This document shows positions 24,600 to 33,113 of a stretch of 40,117 bases of DNA, piece after piece (the first letter of the stretch is position 1; each line of letters opens with the position of its first letter). The stretch spans positions 1-40,117 of the forward strand of contig JUEF01000118.1 in the NCBI GenBank assembly GCA_000802045.1, read 5' to 3'. Both the position numbers and the translations under genes were made by a program. The notes below the pieces were generated by a model. That model ran no database searches. It saw nothing but the letters and a program-made list of their open reading frames with translations, and was not told where the DNA came from. Source of the DNA: Peptococcaceae bacterium BICA1-8. Lineage in GTDB: Bacteria; Bacillota; Peptococcia; Peptococcales; BICA1-8.

Positions 24600-24689
24600 A
24601 AATTTTGTATACATTTAAAAATAATATTGCAAAAATTGAAGTTTAATAATATTATATTAAATATAAGTAAATTAAACTTAATATCAATC

Positions 24690-24732
24690 ATGAAACAAAG
24701 GCGTTTCATTATAAAGTTGAACAAAGGCGTTC
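24690..24732 (+). promoter_or_regulatory. ANTAR-type dual-hairpin antiterminator in the glnN leader
   Basis: P1: ATGAAAC (24690-24696), loop AAAGGC, GTTTCAT (24703-24709). P2: GAAC (24719-24722), loop AAAGGC, GTTC (24729-24732). Both loops are hexanucleotides with A at position 1 and G at position 4, the signature of RNA bound by ANTAR-domain regulators. P2 shares bases with the following terminator, so binding there would prevent termination. No ANTAR gene is in the window. Confidence 0.8.
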
Positions 24733-24758
24733 TGATTTTTTCAGGACGCTTTTTTTTA
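24727..24758 (+). terminator. attenuator terminator overlapping hairpin P2
   Basis: GCGTTCTGA (24727-24735) pairs with TCAGGACGC (24741-24749), with one G-U pair, followed by about eight T. The left arm reuses the 3' side of P2, so terminator and P2 are mutually exclusive. Confidence 0.88.
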
Positions 24759-24800
24759 TTTTTCTTTTTTCAAATACATTTCAAATAGGAGGAGTAAAGT

Positions 24801-26897
24801 ATGTCAAATTTAAAATGCTTAACTAATATTTTTGGAGAAAATGTCTTTAATTGTTCGGTTATGAAAGCTAGACTTCCCAAGAACGTTTATAAAAATTTAA
24901 AGAGAACTATCGATGAGGGTGTTGAGTTAGACCCAACTATCGCAGATGTCATTGCTAATACTATGAAGGATTGGGCATTGGAAAAAGGTGTAACCCACTA
25001 TACCCATTGGTTCCAGCCAATGACAGGTACTACTGCAGAAAAACATGATGCATTTATTTCTCCCACTGCCGATGGGAAAATAATTCTTGAGTTTTCAGGA
25101 AAAGAGTTAATTAAAGGGGAACCGGATGCTTCTTCTTTTCCTAGTGGTGGAATCAGGGCTACCTTTGAGGCAAGAGGTTATACAGCCTGGGATTGTACGT
25201 CACCGGCATTTATTAGGGATAATGTTCTTTGTATACCTACCGTTTTTGTTTCCTATACAGGAGAGGCACTTGATAAGAAAACGCCTCTATTAAGATCAAT
25301 GGATGCTTTAAACAAACAGGCACTAAGGATTTTGAAGTTATTTGGTAATGTAAGTACCAAAAGGGTTGTTACTACAGTTGGCGCAGAACAGGAATATTTT
25401 TTAATTGACAAAAAATACTATGATCAAAGGAAGGATTTGATATTTGCAGGCAGAACCTTATTTGGTGCTATGCCTCCAAAAGGTCAAGAGTTAGAGGATC
25501 ATTATTTTGGAAGTATAAAAGACCGGGTAGCTAAATTTATGCAAGAATTAGATATGGAATTGTGGAAGCTAGGGGTTAGTGCTAAAACTGAACATAATGA
25601 GGTTGCTCCTGGACAGTTTGAACTTGCACCTGTTTTTACTACAACTAATAAGGCCACAGATCATAATCAGTTAGTTATGGATACTTTAAAGAAAGTAGCC
25701 AATAGAAACGGCCTGGTTTGCCTGCTTCATGAAAAACCCTTTGCTGGTATTAATGGCTCTGGTAAACATAATAACTGGTCAATGAGTACCGATGATGGGC
25801 AAAATCTTCTCGAGCCAGGTAATGATCCCCATGAAAATGCTCAGTTTTTATTGTTCTTATCAGCAATTATCAAGGCGGTAGATACTTATCCAGAACTATT
25901 AAGATTAGCTGCCTCAAATCCTGGAAATGATCATAGGTTAGGTGCCAATGAAGCACCTCCAGCAATCATCTCTATCTTCTTAGGTGACCAATTAACAGAC
26001 ATTATTGAACAGCTAGAAAAAGGTATTGCTACCAGCAGTAAACAGGGTGGAGAGCTTAAAATCAGTGTTCCTACTCTACCTGCTCTTCCTAAAGATAATA
26101 CTGACCGGAATAGAACTTCACCTTTTGCCTTTACAGGGAATAAATTTGAATTTAGAATGGTTGCGTCTTCTTTATCTATTGCGGGCCCCAATTTTGTATT
26201 AAATACAATTGTAGCTGAAGCTTTAAAAGAAATTGCCGATCGTTTAGAAAAGGCCGCTGATTTTGGAATTGAAATGCAAGCATTATTACAGGAAATTGTG
26301 AAAAAGCATAAACGAATTATTTTCAATGGTAACAACTATTCAGACGATTGGGTTAAGGAGGCTGAAAAGAGGGGTCTTCCTAATATTAGGTCCTTTGTGG
26401 AGTCAGTACCTGCTCTTATCGATGAAAAATCTATAAAAGTATTTGAGGAACATGCTGTATTAAGTAAAACTGAGCTATACTCCCGGTATGAAATTGTTTT
26501 AGAGCAATACATTAAAACAATTAATATTGAAGCCCTTACTATGGTGGATATGTCCAAAAAACAAATTATACCTGCAGTTATTAAATATTGTACTGTTTTA
26601 GCCCAATCTATTAATGAAATTAAAGCTACTGGTTTAACGGGTTTAACCTCGGTTCAAGAAGAATATTTAAAAGAAACATCTGAGGTTCTAATCTCTTTTA
26701 AAGCAAAGGTAGCAGCTTTGGATAAAGCTCTAAAACATGCCAATCATGAAAGTATCTATGACCATGCTATGGCTTTTAGAGAGGAAGTATTTAGCAAAAT
26801 GGCTGAACTCCGTAAAGATGGAGATGAGTTGGAAGCATTGGTTGATAGTGCACTATGGCCTATGCCAACCTATGAGGAAATGCTATTTAATTTGTAA
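24801..26897 (+). CDS. glnN: glutamine synthetase type III
   Basis: The 698-aa enzyme makes glutamine from glutamate and ammonia using ATP. Length and motifs fit GSIII: the [19 protein letters not shown] start of the catalytic domain, [35 protein letters not shown] and [17 protein letters not shown]. It forms large double-ring oligomers in known members. AGGAGG precedes ATG at 24801. The leader carries an ANTAR-type antiterminator, so expression is likely tied to nitrogen supply by antitermination. Confidence 0.97.
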   Translation: MSNLKCLTNIFGENVFNCSVMKARLPKNVYKNLKRTIDEGVELDPTIADVIANTMKDWALEKGVTHYTHWFQPMTGTTAEKHDAFISPTADGKIILEFSGKELIKGEPDASSFPSGGIRATFEARGYTAWDCTSPAFIRDNVLCIPTVFVSYTGEALDKKTPLLRSMDALNKQALRILKLFGNVSTKRVVTTVGAEQEYFLIDKKYYDQRKDLIFAGRTLFGAMPPKGQELEDHYFGSIKDRVAKFMQELDMELWKLGVSAKTEHNEVAPGQFELAPVFTTTNKATDHNQLVMDTLKKVANRNGLVCLLHEKPFAGINGSGKHNNWSMSTDDGQNLLEPGNDPHENAQFLLFLSAIIKAVDTYPELLRLAASNPGNDHRLGANEAPPAIISIFLGDQLTDIIEQLEKGIATSSKQGGELKISVPTLPALPKDNTDRNRTSPFAFTGNKFEFRMVASSLSIAGPNFVLNTIVAEALKEIADRLEKAADFGIEMQALLQEIVKKHKRIIFNGNNYSDDWVKEAEKRGLPNIRSFVESVPALIDEKSIKVFEEHAVLSKTELYSRYEIVLEQYIKTINIEALTMVDMSKKQIIPAVIKYCTVLAQSINEIKATGLTGLTSVQEEYLKETSEVLISFKAKVAALDKALKHANHESIYDHAMAFREEVFSKMAELRKDGDELEALVDSALWPMPTYEEMLFNL

Positions 26898-26922
26898 AAA
26901 AACGGGCTCAGCCCGTTTTTTT
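26896..26922 (+). terminator. rho-independent terminator after glnN
   Basis: AACGGGC (26901-26907) and GCCCGTT (26911-26917) pair around TCA with flanking A and T runs. Confidence 0.9.
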
Positions 26923-26961
26923 ATATTTAAGTAACAACATTAACCCATGTGTTTTTCTGTA

Positions 26962-26992
26962 ATTACCAGTTTATGCTTGGTAATATTTTTTT
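26962..26992 (+). terminator. second terminator or attenuator upstream of the cytochrome gene
   Basis: ATTACCA (26962-26968) pairs with TGGTAAT (26978-26984), followed by A and seven T. It lies 44 bp before the cytochrome start, after the glnN terminator. It may be a back-up terminator or a leader attenuator. Confidence 0.55.
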
Positions 26993-27035
26993 GTAAAGGT
27001 GGGAAAATATAAAAAAAGCACTAAGGAGATTATAT

Positions 27036-28070
27036 ATGCAGAAAAACAAAAAGTTAATATCTGTTGTCATGGTTATAATTGCTGCTCTAGTTATTCCTTT
27101 TATGGGCTGCGCAAAAAAGGATGAGCCTGCTCCAGATGGCAAGAAGGATGAGGAAATAAATCAGGCCCAGGCTATTTATGTTGGTTCTGATAAATGTTAT
27201 GGCTGTCATACTGGAAAAGAAGAAGAGGTTAGTGCAAATTCCCATGGTACTGCATTTAAGTCGCTGGAGAGTTTTAATGTAAAAATTGATGAACAAATTA
27301 AGGTCTATGAAGAGGTCAAGGATGGTGAGCCGAAAACTTATAGTTTGCAGGATGCTAAAATAGCAGGTGTTATGTCTGATCACTATGTTATAGGTGCTCT
27401 GGATGATAAATATTTTCGAGTAGCGGGAGTCCATTTAGAAAATGGCCAATGGAAGCTAGAACCTGCGGATACAAAAGATATAAATAATGACGGGACGGAG
27501 GACTGGCTTATCAAGGGTTATACCTGTGGTGACTGTCATAGTCCTGGTCTAGCACAAGGACCTGAAAAGATAGCAACGGCAGAACCTGGTTTTAGCTGTG
27601 AAAGTTGTCATGGTCCAGGTAGTATCCATGTCACTACCAAGGCAAAAGATGCTATCAGTAACGGTAAAGAAGCCTGTGTAAATTGCCATACTGCTAGTGA
27701 GCCAGAAGTTGAAGGGGATATTCTCATTGCCCAAAATCATTATGGAACTAGAAGCTGGTTTGATAGTAACCATAATAAAGGAAGTGCGGAAGATTGTTTA
27801 AATTGTCATACTGCCCATAGTGTCAACTCCGAAGGAAAGATGTTAATACAAAATAGTGCTCAAGAAGTATGCGGCAACTGTCATGGTAATGCAATGAATG
27901 CGGAAGATTTAATGTGGGTAAATCCAACAGATGCCCGTGATCATTTTACAAAAGACCATAGCTTTGGGAAATACCCTTATGAAGCATATGATGATGATCC
28001 AGAAACCAAACCTGTAGAGATCCGCAATCCCGATACAATTACCAAGATGAAAAAGAAAATGACGAAATAA
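27036..28070 (+). CDS. hexaheme c-type cytochrome lipoprotein
   Basis: The 344-aa protein has a lipoprotein signal with lipobox FMGC (C25) and six CxxCH haem sites at 54-58 (CYGCH), 164-168 (CGDCH), 188-192 (CESCH), 214-218 (CVNCH), 254-258 (CLNCH) and 279-283 (CGNCH). Extra histidines (SHG, NHYG, NHNKG) can be axial ligands. The layout is that of the cytochrome c-554/multihaem electron-carrier group. It would sit on the outer face of the membrane and pass electrons. It is convergent with the flavin operon. The partner is unknown. Confidence 0.9.
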   Translation: MQKNKKLISVVMVIIAALVIPFMGCAKKDEPAPDGKKDEEINQAQAIYVGSDKCYGCHTGKEEEVSANSHGTAFKSLESFNVKIDEQIKVYEEVKDGEPKTYSLQDAKIAGVMSDHYVIGALDDKYFRVAGVHLENGQWKLEPADTKDINNDGTEDWLIKGYTCGDCHSPGLAQGPEKIATAEPGFSCESCHGPGSIHVTTKAKDAISNGKEACVNCHTASEPEVEGDILIAQNHYGTRSWFDSNHNKGSAEDCLNCHTAHSVNSEGKMLIQNSAQEVCGNCHGNAMNAEDLMWVNPTDARDHFTKDHSFGKYPYEAYDDDPETKPVEIRNPDTITKMKKKMTK

Positions 28071-28074
28071 ATAA

Positions 28075-28099
28075 AATGGGTGACACATAGTCACCCATT
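28075..28099. terminator. bidirectional terminator between cytochrome and flavin operon
   Basis: AATGGGTGAC (28075-28084) pairs exactly with GTCACCCATT (28090-28099). Reading on the minus strand the stem is followed by a U-rich run, so it should mainly end the flavin operon. Confidence 0.75.
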
Positions 28100-28101
28100 A
28101 A

Positions 28102-28611
28102 TTATTGGATTCTTAAAATAATTTTTAAAGGTTTTAAGGCAAACTGAACAGCTAACCCGATGAAGAGACCAGTTATGACCCCTGATATGATCAATGCCGG
28201 CAAATAATAAAATAAATTAAGGTTACTTACGATAAAGCTAGCTACAGCAATTTGCCCAATATTATGTGCAACTGCACCTGCAATACTAATAGTGGGAATG
28301 CTAAAAAATCTATAAAACCATTTATATAACATAGACATAATTACTGTGCTAAAAAGTCCACCTATGATACTAAAAAGAAAGGAGGAGGGACCACCAGCAA
28401 ACAAAGAACCCAGAAAGGTTCTCACAATGACCACTAATACTGCTTCCTTAAAGCCCAAAATTATAATTGTAAATAAGGTTATAATGTTAGCCAGGCCCAA
28501 CTTTACTCCCGGAATTGGTATCGGCATAGGGACAAACCTCTCAATAACATGGAGGGCTAAGGCTTGGGCAATTAATAGACCAAGTAGGGTAATTTTTCTA
28601 GATTTAGTCAT
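28102..28611 (-). CDS. Gx transporter family / heptaprenyl diphosphate synthase component I-like membrane protein
   Basis: The 169-aa protein has about five membrane helices and matches the Hpre_diP_synt_I (Gx transporter) family (ERFVPMPIPIPGVKLGLANI, RTFLGSLFAGGPSSFLFS, AGAVAHNIGQ). Despite the name, this family is found with NusG_II, FMN-binding and ApbE genes in extracytoplasmic electron-transfer loci. It is the last gene of this operon, 11 bp after the NusG_II gene. The precise role is not established, possibly a membrane partner of the flavin chain. Confidence 0.85.
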   Translation of the reverse strand: MTKSRKITLLGLLIAQALALHVIERFVPMPIPIPGVKLGLANIITLFTIIILGFKEAVLVVIVRTFLGSLFAGGPSSFLFSIIGGLFSTVIMSMLYKWFYRFFSIPTISIAGAVAHNIGQIAVASFIVSNLNLFYYLPALIISGVITGLFIGLAVQFALKPLKIILRIQ

Positions 28612-28622
28612 ATTTTCACTTC

Positions 28623-29003
28623 CTAGAAAGATAAGTCATCAATATTACTATCTCCGGCACCTGATATATATACTACAACTTTATTAGGCAAACAGACTAT
28701 ATTTTGTCCTGGTTTAGAGATAGCTCCTGTTTTAATGCAAACCTTATCAGGACATGAGGCATCCTCAACATGTATACTGTCTTTTTCAACAACAATATGG
28801 ATTTGATTATTTTCAGGCAAATCAATAATAAATTCCTGAATATTACTGGTATCAATGGGGATTTCTTGGTAGACCTGACCATCAATTTCGATTATTGCTA
28901 TTTTGTTTTCAGTATCAGGCCATATATAATTTTGTAAAAGCCAGCCCGTAAGGGCGAGTATCAAAAAAAAGAGAATAAGAATATCGCCTTTTTTTATTTT
29001 CAA
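28623..29003 (-). CDS. NusG domain II-containing exported protein
   Basis: The 126-aa protein has an N-terminal membrane anchor (about 8-26) and a small beta-rich NusG_II domain with the C-terminal EDASCPDKVCIKTGAIS and PNKVVVYISG stretches. The CPDKVC pair is typical of the family. The TTG start at 29003 sits 6 bases from AAGGGTG; GTG at 29012 is the alternative. Neighbours (ApbE, Gx transporter, FMN-lipoprotein) indicate a place in flavin-based extracytoplasmic electron transfer. The biochemical role is unknown. Confidence 0.85.
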   Translation of the reverse strand: MKIKKGDILILFFLILALTGWLLQNYIWPDTENKIAIIEIDGQVYQEIPIDTSNIQEFIIDLPENNQIHIVVEKDSIHVEDASCPDKVCIKTGAISKPGQNIVCLPNKVVVYISGAGDSNIDDLSF

Positions 29004-29017
29004 TAAAATCACCCTTA

Positions 29018-30082
29018 TTATTGTAGTTGGAACTCGGGCTTTGTTATTTCAAACTGTTCTTTTGTAATACCCTGTGAAACATAAACTTTTTTATCATAGG
29101 TGATAAAAATTGCTTCGGTATTTGGTAGATCCTCTATTATTTCCATTCCCTTATCTAAGCCTAACAGAAAAATACTAGTTGATAAAGCGTCGGCATCGAT
29201 TGATTCTTTGGTAATTATTGAAACGCTTATCAGATTATTTTCAGCTGGGTAACCTGTTTGGGGATCTATAATATGATGATATCTTTTTCCATTTTGTTCA
29301 AAATACTTCTCATAGGTGCCTGAAGAAACCAGGGCTTGATCAGCCAATTTTACAACTCCCATATAGTCACCACGGGGCTCAAAAGGGTCCTGCAGTCCTA
29401 AACGCCAGGGTGAGCCATCGGGTTTAACGCCGATAGTTAAAATGTTACCTCCCAAATTGATAATAGCATTTTTGATCCCATTTGATGTTAAGATTTTGGC
29501 AACTTCATCTGCAGCATAACCTTTAGCAATTGCACCTAAATCTACTATCATATTGCTTTTTAGTAATTTGGCTTGCTTTTGATCTTTATCCAGCTCAAGA
29601 TTTCTATAATTTACCAAAGGAAGCTTGGTTTTTATTTCCGTATCCTGAGGAATATGGACATTTTCAGTATCAATATTCCAAAGCTTTACTATTGGACCAA
29701 TAGTAATATCGAATTGACCATCTGATAATTCCGAGTAATATTTACCTTTTTCTAATACATAAAAGGTATCAGGGCTTAATGGGGTAAAGTCTTTACCGGC
29801 AGTTTTATTTAAGCGGATTATTTCACTTATTTCGGAATCCTTATTTATAGTCATTTTGTCTTCAATTTCTTGAATTCGGTTAAAGGCTTTATCAAAAACA
29901 CTATCATTTTTTAGCTCATCATAAATAGTGATTTTAACAAGTGTCCCCATAAGAAAAGTAGTTTTCGCGGTGGGCGTAATTTCCTCTTGAGGTAGTTTTA
30001 TATTTTTAGTACAGCCAGTAATAATCAAACTTATAATAATTATAAGCAAAAGTAAAGTGTGGAATAACCTTTTCCTATACAT
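29018..30082 (-). CDS. apbE: ApbE family FAD:protein FMN transferase, lipoprotein
   Basis: The 354-aa protein has lipobox ITGC (C24), so it acts outside the membrane. It attaches FMN from FAD to Ser/Thr residues of target proteins. MGTLVKITIYD, DLGAIAKGYAADEVA, INLGGNILTIG and DADALSTSIFLLG are conserved ApbE stretches. The obvious target is the triple-FMN lipoprotein encoded just upstream. GGAGG lies 9-12 bases before ATG at 30082. A hairpin between the two genes may lower its expression. Confidence 0.95.
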   Translation of the reverse strand: MYRKRLFHTLLLLIIIISLIITGCTKNIKLPQEEITPTAKTTFLMGTLVKITIYDELKNDSVFDKAFNRIQEIEDKMTINKDSEISEIIRLNKTAGKDFTPLSPDTFYVLEKGKYYSELSDGQFDITIGPIVKLWNIDTENVHIPQDTEIKTKLPLVNYRNLELDKDQKQAKLLKSNMIVDLGAIAKGYAADEVAKILTSNGIKNAIINLGGNILTIGVKPDGSPWRLGLQDPFEPRGDYMGVVKLADQALVSSGTYEKYFEQNGKRYHHIIDPQTGYPAENNLISVSIITKESIDADALSTSIFLLGLDKGMEIIEDLPNTEAIFITYDKKVYVSQGITKEQFEITKPEFQLQ

Positions 30083-30138
30083 AATAGGGGATACCTCCAT
30101 GTTTAATAGGTAACAGTTAATATTTTACCATATAAAAC

Positions 30139-30170
30139 ATAACAAGGCTCTCCTGAGAGAACCCTGTTAT
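30139..30170. promoter_or_regulatory. intercistronic hairpin between FMN lipoprotein and apbE
   Basis: ATAACA/TGTTAT, GG/CC and TCTC/GAGA form an imperfect stem around CTGA. No strong T-run follows on the minus strand. It may cause partial termination so that the lipoprotein is made in excess over the transferase. Confidence 0.5.
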
Positions 30171-30189
30171 ATAAAATTTGTTGATAGGC

Positions 30190-31425
30190 TTATTTCAGAA
30201 CTTCTTCAGCTAGTTTGAAGAATTCAATAACATGAATAGAAACGCCAGCTATATCATCAGTATGACCATCTTCATCGATATAAGAAATTTTAGTTGGGTC
30301 CTGGGTTTCTAATAGATATGCTTCAGCTTTTGCTGCTTGTTCATGCCATTCTGCTTGTGCTCCACCTTTAGCCACTAGACCATATTCACCACTTGCTGAG
30401 AGAGTATCCTTATCAACACCGCCATCTTGATGCACGCCGCTCCAGTCAACTGCAGCGATTGTACCGTTTTTGACAGCTATATTTACAGTATATTTCCAGC
30501 CATTACTAGCAAATTCTTTTTCTTCGTTGAAGTAGAAACCATCTTTATAAGAGCCTGTTGGAATAGGACCATTATCTAGTGCTTGTTTTGCTATATCAAA
30601 GAATTCAATAACATGAATTGTCGCGCCTGCTATGTCATCAGTATGACCCGCATCATCTTTATAGGAAATGGCTGTAGGATCTTGTTTTTCTAATAAATAG
30701 GCTTCAGCTTTTTGAGCTTGTTCATGCCATTCAGCTTGAGCTCCGCCTTTAGCCATTAAGCCATATTCACCATCGGCAGATAGGGTATCTTTCTCCTTAC
30801 CACCTTTTACGTTTAAGCCGTTCCAATCTGCTGCCACAATGTATCCGTTAATAACTGTTAAGCTGGCTGTGTATTTCCAGTCTTTAGTATAGCCCTTTTC
30901 TTGAGCATAATAGGCACCATCTTTATATTTTCCAGGTTCTACAGGGCCATTAGCTAAGGCTTTTTCAGCTAACTTGAATAATGGGCTAACCCCAATTGTC
31001 GCTCCTGCTATATCGTCAGTATGATAATTATCTTCCTTATAAGTAATAGCTGAAGGGTCTTGTTTTTCTATTAGGTAAGCTTCTACTATAGCTGCTTGCT
31101 CATGCCAAGGAGCTTTGGCGCCACCTTGCTCTACCATGGGGTATTGGCCTAATTTGGAGAAATCTTTTTTACTGGGTCCACCGGTTACTTGAGCGCCGTT
31201 CCAATCAGCTTTAGCTATTTTACCATCTTTCACTTCTAAGGTTACAACATATTTCCAGCCTGATGTTTCACTGAACTTGTCTTCTTGGGCAAAATAAATT
31301 CCGTCTTTGTATTTACCTTGGGCTTCCTTGGGCTCTTCTTTAGCTGGTTGGTTAGCACTACAACCCACAAGTGAAATAAGTAGCATACTTGCCAAGAGAA
31401 CCGCTAAAATTTTTCTTTTTTTCAT
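30190..31425 (-). CDS. lipoprotein with three tandem FMN-binding domains (PplA-like)
   Basis: The 411-aa protein has a lipobox (SLVGC, C22) and three repeats of about 125 residues (about 37-158, 166-284, 292-411). Each has KYKDGxYxAQE-like, WHEQA and DDIAGAT-like elements. The FMN-attachment position is T143 (AGAT), T269 (AGAT) and S396 (AGVS). The usual motif is SGAT, so the first residue is altered in all three and the third repeat is most diverged. It should be flavinylated by ApbE encoded next and act as a surface electron carrier, similar in plan to Listeria PplA. GGGGGA precedes the start. Confidence 0.88.
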   Translation of the reverse strand: MKKRKILAVLLASMLLISLVGCSANQPAKEEPKEAQGKYKDGIYFAQEDKFSETSGWKYVVTLEVKDGKIAKADWNGAQVTGGPSKKDFSKLGQYPMVEQGGAKAPWHEQAAIVEAYLIEKQDPSAITYKEDNYHTDDIAGATIGVSPLFKLAEKALANGPVEPGKYKDGAYYAQEKGYTKDWKYTASLTVINGYIVAADWNGLNVKGGKEKDTLSADGEYGLMAKGGAQAEWHEQAQKAEAYLLEKQDPTAISYKDDAGHTDDIAGATIHVIEFFDIAKQALDNGPIPTGSYKDGFYFNEEKEFASNGWKYTVNIAVKNGTIAAVDWSGVHQDGGVDKDTLSASGEYGLVAKGGAQAEWHEQAAKAEAYLLETQDPTKISYIDEDGHTDDIAGVSIHVIEFFKLAEEVLK

Positions 31426-31807
31426 AACTTCTCCCCCTAAAAATTATTATAATAAAAACATATTTAATAGGTTCTACAGGATAATTAAAAATTCCTCCTT
31501 ATATTAAAAAAATTTATGGTAAATATTTATTTTTCTCTTATTCATTCTATTAGCTATACTTGCATTTAATAACACCACTATAATGATTTATTATAGTGTA
31601 TTTTATATCTATCGAATGAGAAAGGTAGCTTATTGGTATAAGGGTGTATTATATAATGAACGAAATTTCGATAACAAGCCAGCTGTCTATATTGCAATAT
31701 CAAATTTTTAATATATAATTATTTATATAATGAAAATTTTTTAAATTGATAAGTGTGATTTGTATTTTCAGCATATCTAAAAATTTAGTAATTGGAGTGC
31801 AGCGGAA
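31426..31807. other. divergent intergenic region between FMN lipoprotein and arsR
   Basis: An AT-rich region with promoters expected in both directions. It contains a 9-bp-arm inverted repeat (31576-31598) and an unused AGGAGGAAT on the minus strand near 31490. No coding frame is convincing. Confidence 0.5.
31576..31598. promoter_or_regulatory. inverted repeat in the arsR/FMN-lipoprotein intergenic region
   Basis: CACTATAAT and ATTATAGTG are perfect arms around GATTT. ArsR regulators bind imperfect palindromes of this kind, so it is a candidate operator for the neighbouring regulator. A transcription terminator role is also possible. Confidence 0.4.
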
Positions 31808-32089
31808 ATGGATAAAACAAGTGAAATTAAAGAATTAACAAAAAAAGCAGAAATATTAAAGGCTATTGCTCATCCGGTAAGGCTATGTATCGTAAAAAAT
31901 CTTATCGATATTGATTCTTGTAATGTCTCCACGATGCAAAATTGTTTGGACATGCCCCAATCCACAGTTTCCCAGCATTTAGCAAAGCTTAAATCAGCAG
32001 GGATAATTGAAGGGGAAAGACATGGAGTGGAAATTATTTATAAAGTTGTAAATGATGAAGTAAGAAAAGTTATTGAAGTTATTACATGA
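31808..32089 (+). CDS. ArsR-family transcriptional regulator
   Basis: A 93-aa winged-helix protein with the ArsR signature AIAHPVRLCIVKNL and MPQSTVSQHLAKLKSAGII. Two cysteines (SCNVSTMQNC) lie where metal or thiol sensing occurs in relatives, although the classical ELCVCDL motif is absent. The signal may be a metal, a redox agent or a sulfur species. It is divergent from the FMN-lipoprotein operon and could regulate it. Confidence 0.9.
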   Translation: MDKTSEIKELTKKAEILKAIAHPVRLCIVKNLIDIDSCNVSTMQNCLDMPQSTVSQHLAKLKSAGIIEGERHGVEIIYKVVNDEVRKVIEVIT

Positions 32090-32110
32090 GAATTAATACC
32101 CTTTATAATT

Positions 32111-32140
32111 AAAGGATTTCCGTTAAGGAAGTCTTTTTTT
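32111..32140 (+). terminator. terminator after arsR
   Basis: AGGATTTCC and GGAAGTCT pair around GTTAA with two G-U pairs, followed by seven T. Confidence 0.75.
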
Positions 32141-32480
32141 GTTTTCACCTACTATGAACTAGAATAGTAAAAGAATATGTTGTAGGTATAGGTTTTAACT
32201 TTGGGAACTTTTTAGTATTTAGTTCGTCTTAATAATTAATTAAAATATTTATTAAATTAAACTTGTAAAAATTTACAGCATGGGTGTATAATATATTTAA
32301 TGTTTAATTCTTGAGAGAAAATGGTAATATATACACATAATAATTAGAGTCTTGCTTATATATAATAAATGTAGGTATAAATAGGACTTGAAATTTATAG
32401 AAATCAGACTTATGGACTATTATGTTTAACATTGGCTTATGGTAAAATTAACTAAAAGCTCAGAAAGGGATGCGTGCAGG
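32141..32480. other. AT-rich intergenic stretch without a recognised gene
   Basis: No open frame of note on either strand. GACTTGAAAT at 32385-32394, with ATAGAAATCAG after it, resembles a similar sequence at 22532-22552. Nothing else stands out. Confidence 0.4.
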
Positions 32481-32546
32481 ATGATAATAATCAATATAAT
32501 TATTATATTTGTTACAATAGCCTATGTGGCTAAAAGGATGGCCTAA
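32481..32546 (+). CDS. possible 21-residue membrane peptide
   Basis: The frame reads MIIINIIIIFVTIAYVAKRMA, a hydrophobic helix with a positively charged end. AAAGGG lies 11 bases upstream, an acceptable but long spacing. A clear terminator follows at 32564-32585, so a short transcript ends here. A competing start at GTG 32474 in another frame is closer to AAAGGG, so assignment is uncertain. Confidence 0.35.
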   Translation: MIIINIIIIFVTIAYVAKRMA

Positions 32547-32563
32547 TATCATATAGTAATCAG

Positions 32564-32585
32564 AAACGCCCCTAAGGGCGTTTTT
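32564..32585 (+). terminator. rho-independent terminator before the CBS gene
   Basis: AAACGCCC and GGGCGTTT pair around CTAA, followed by T. It is not attached to a long gene and therefore implies a short upstream transcript. Confidence 0.85.
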
Positions 32586-32640
32586 CTTGTTTGGAGTTAA
32601 GCTTCATTGGGTATCGTATTAATAAAAAGGAGGGGTTTTA

Positions 32641-33093
32641 ATGATAGCTGAAGAGTTAATGAATAAAGAGGTTATAACAGTAACTGCTAACAATACAGTT
32701 GAAGAAGTAGCCCAAATATTAAAAGATAAGAGAATTAGTGGTCTCCCGGTAATTAACGCTCAGGAAAGGTTAGTTGGTATAATAAGTGAAGGTGATCTTG
32801 TTTTTCAACAAAAGAAAATTAATTCACCGGTTTTTTTTGCTTTGTTTGATGGGATCTTTCAGTTAGGACAGCAGCAGTTTTATGAAGAGATTAAAAAAAT
32901 AGCAGCATATAAAGTAGAAGATTTAATGTCAAAGGATGTAATTACTGTCCAACCAGATACAGATGTAGTAGAAATTGCTACCATAATGATAGAAAATGAT
33001 ATCAATAGAGTTCCTGTAGTTGATAATTCAAATAGGCTTGTGGGGATAATAACCCGACATGATATAATAAAAAATATGTATACTACTGTGTGA
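32641..33093 (+). CDS. protein with two CBS domains
   Basis: The 150-aa protein is a tandem CBS pair (ELMNKEVITVTANNTVEEVA..., DLMSKDVITVQPDTDVVEIA...). CBS pairs bind adenine nucleotides and act as energy sensors, here with no attached enzyme. AAAGGAGG precedes the start. QueG follows by about 20 bp, so the two are co-transcribed. Confidence 0.92.
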   Translation: MIAEELMNKEVITVTANNTVEEVAQILKDKRISGLPVINAQERLVGIISEGDLVFQQKKINSPVFFALFDGIFQLGQQQFYEEIKKIAAYKVEDLMSKDVITVQPDTDVVEIATIMIENDINRVPVVDNSNRLVGIITRHDIIKNMYTTV

Positions 33094-33113
33094 AATAATT
33101 GGAGTTGGGAGTA

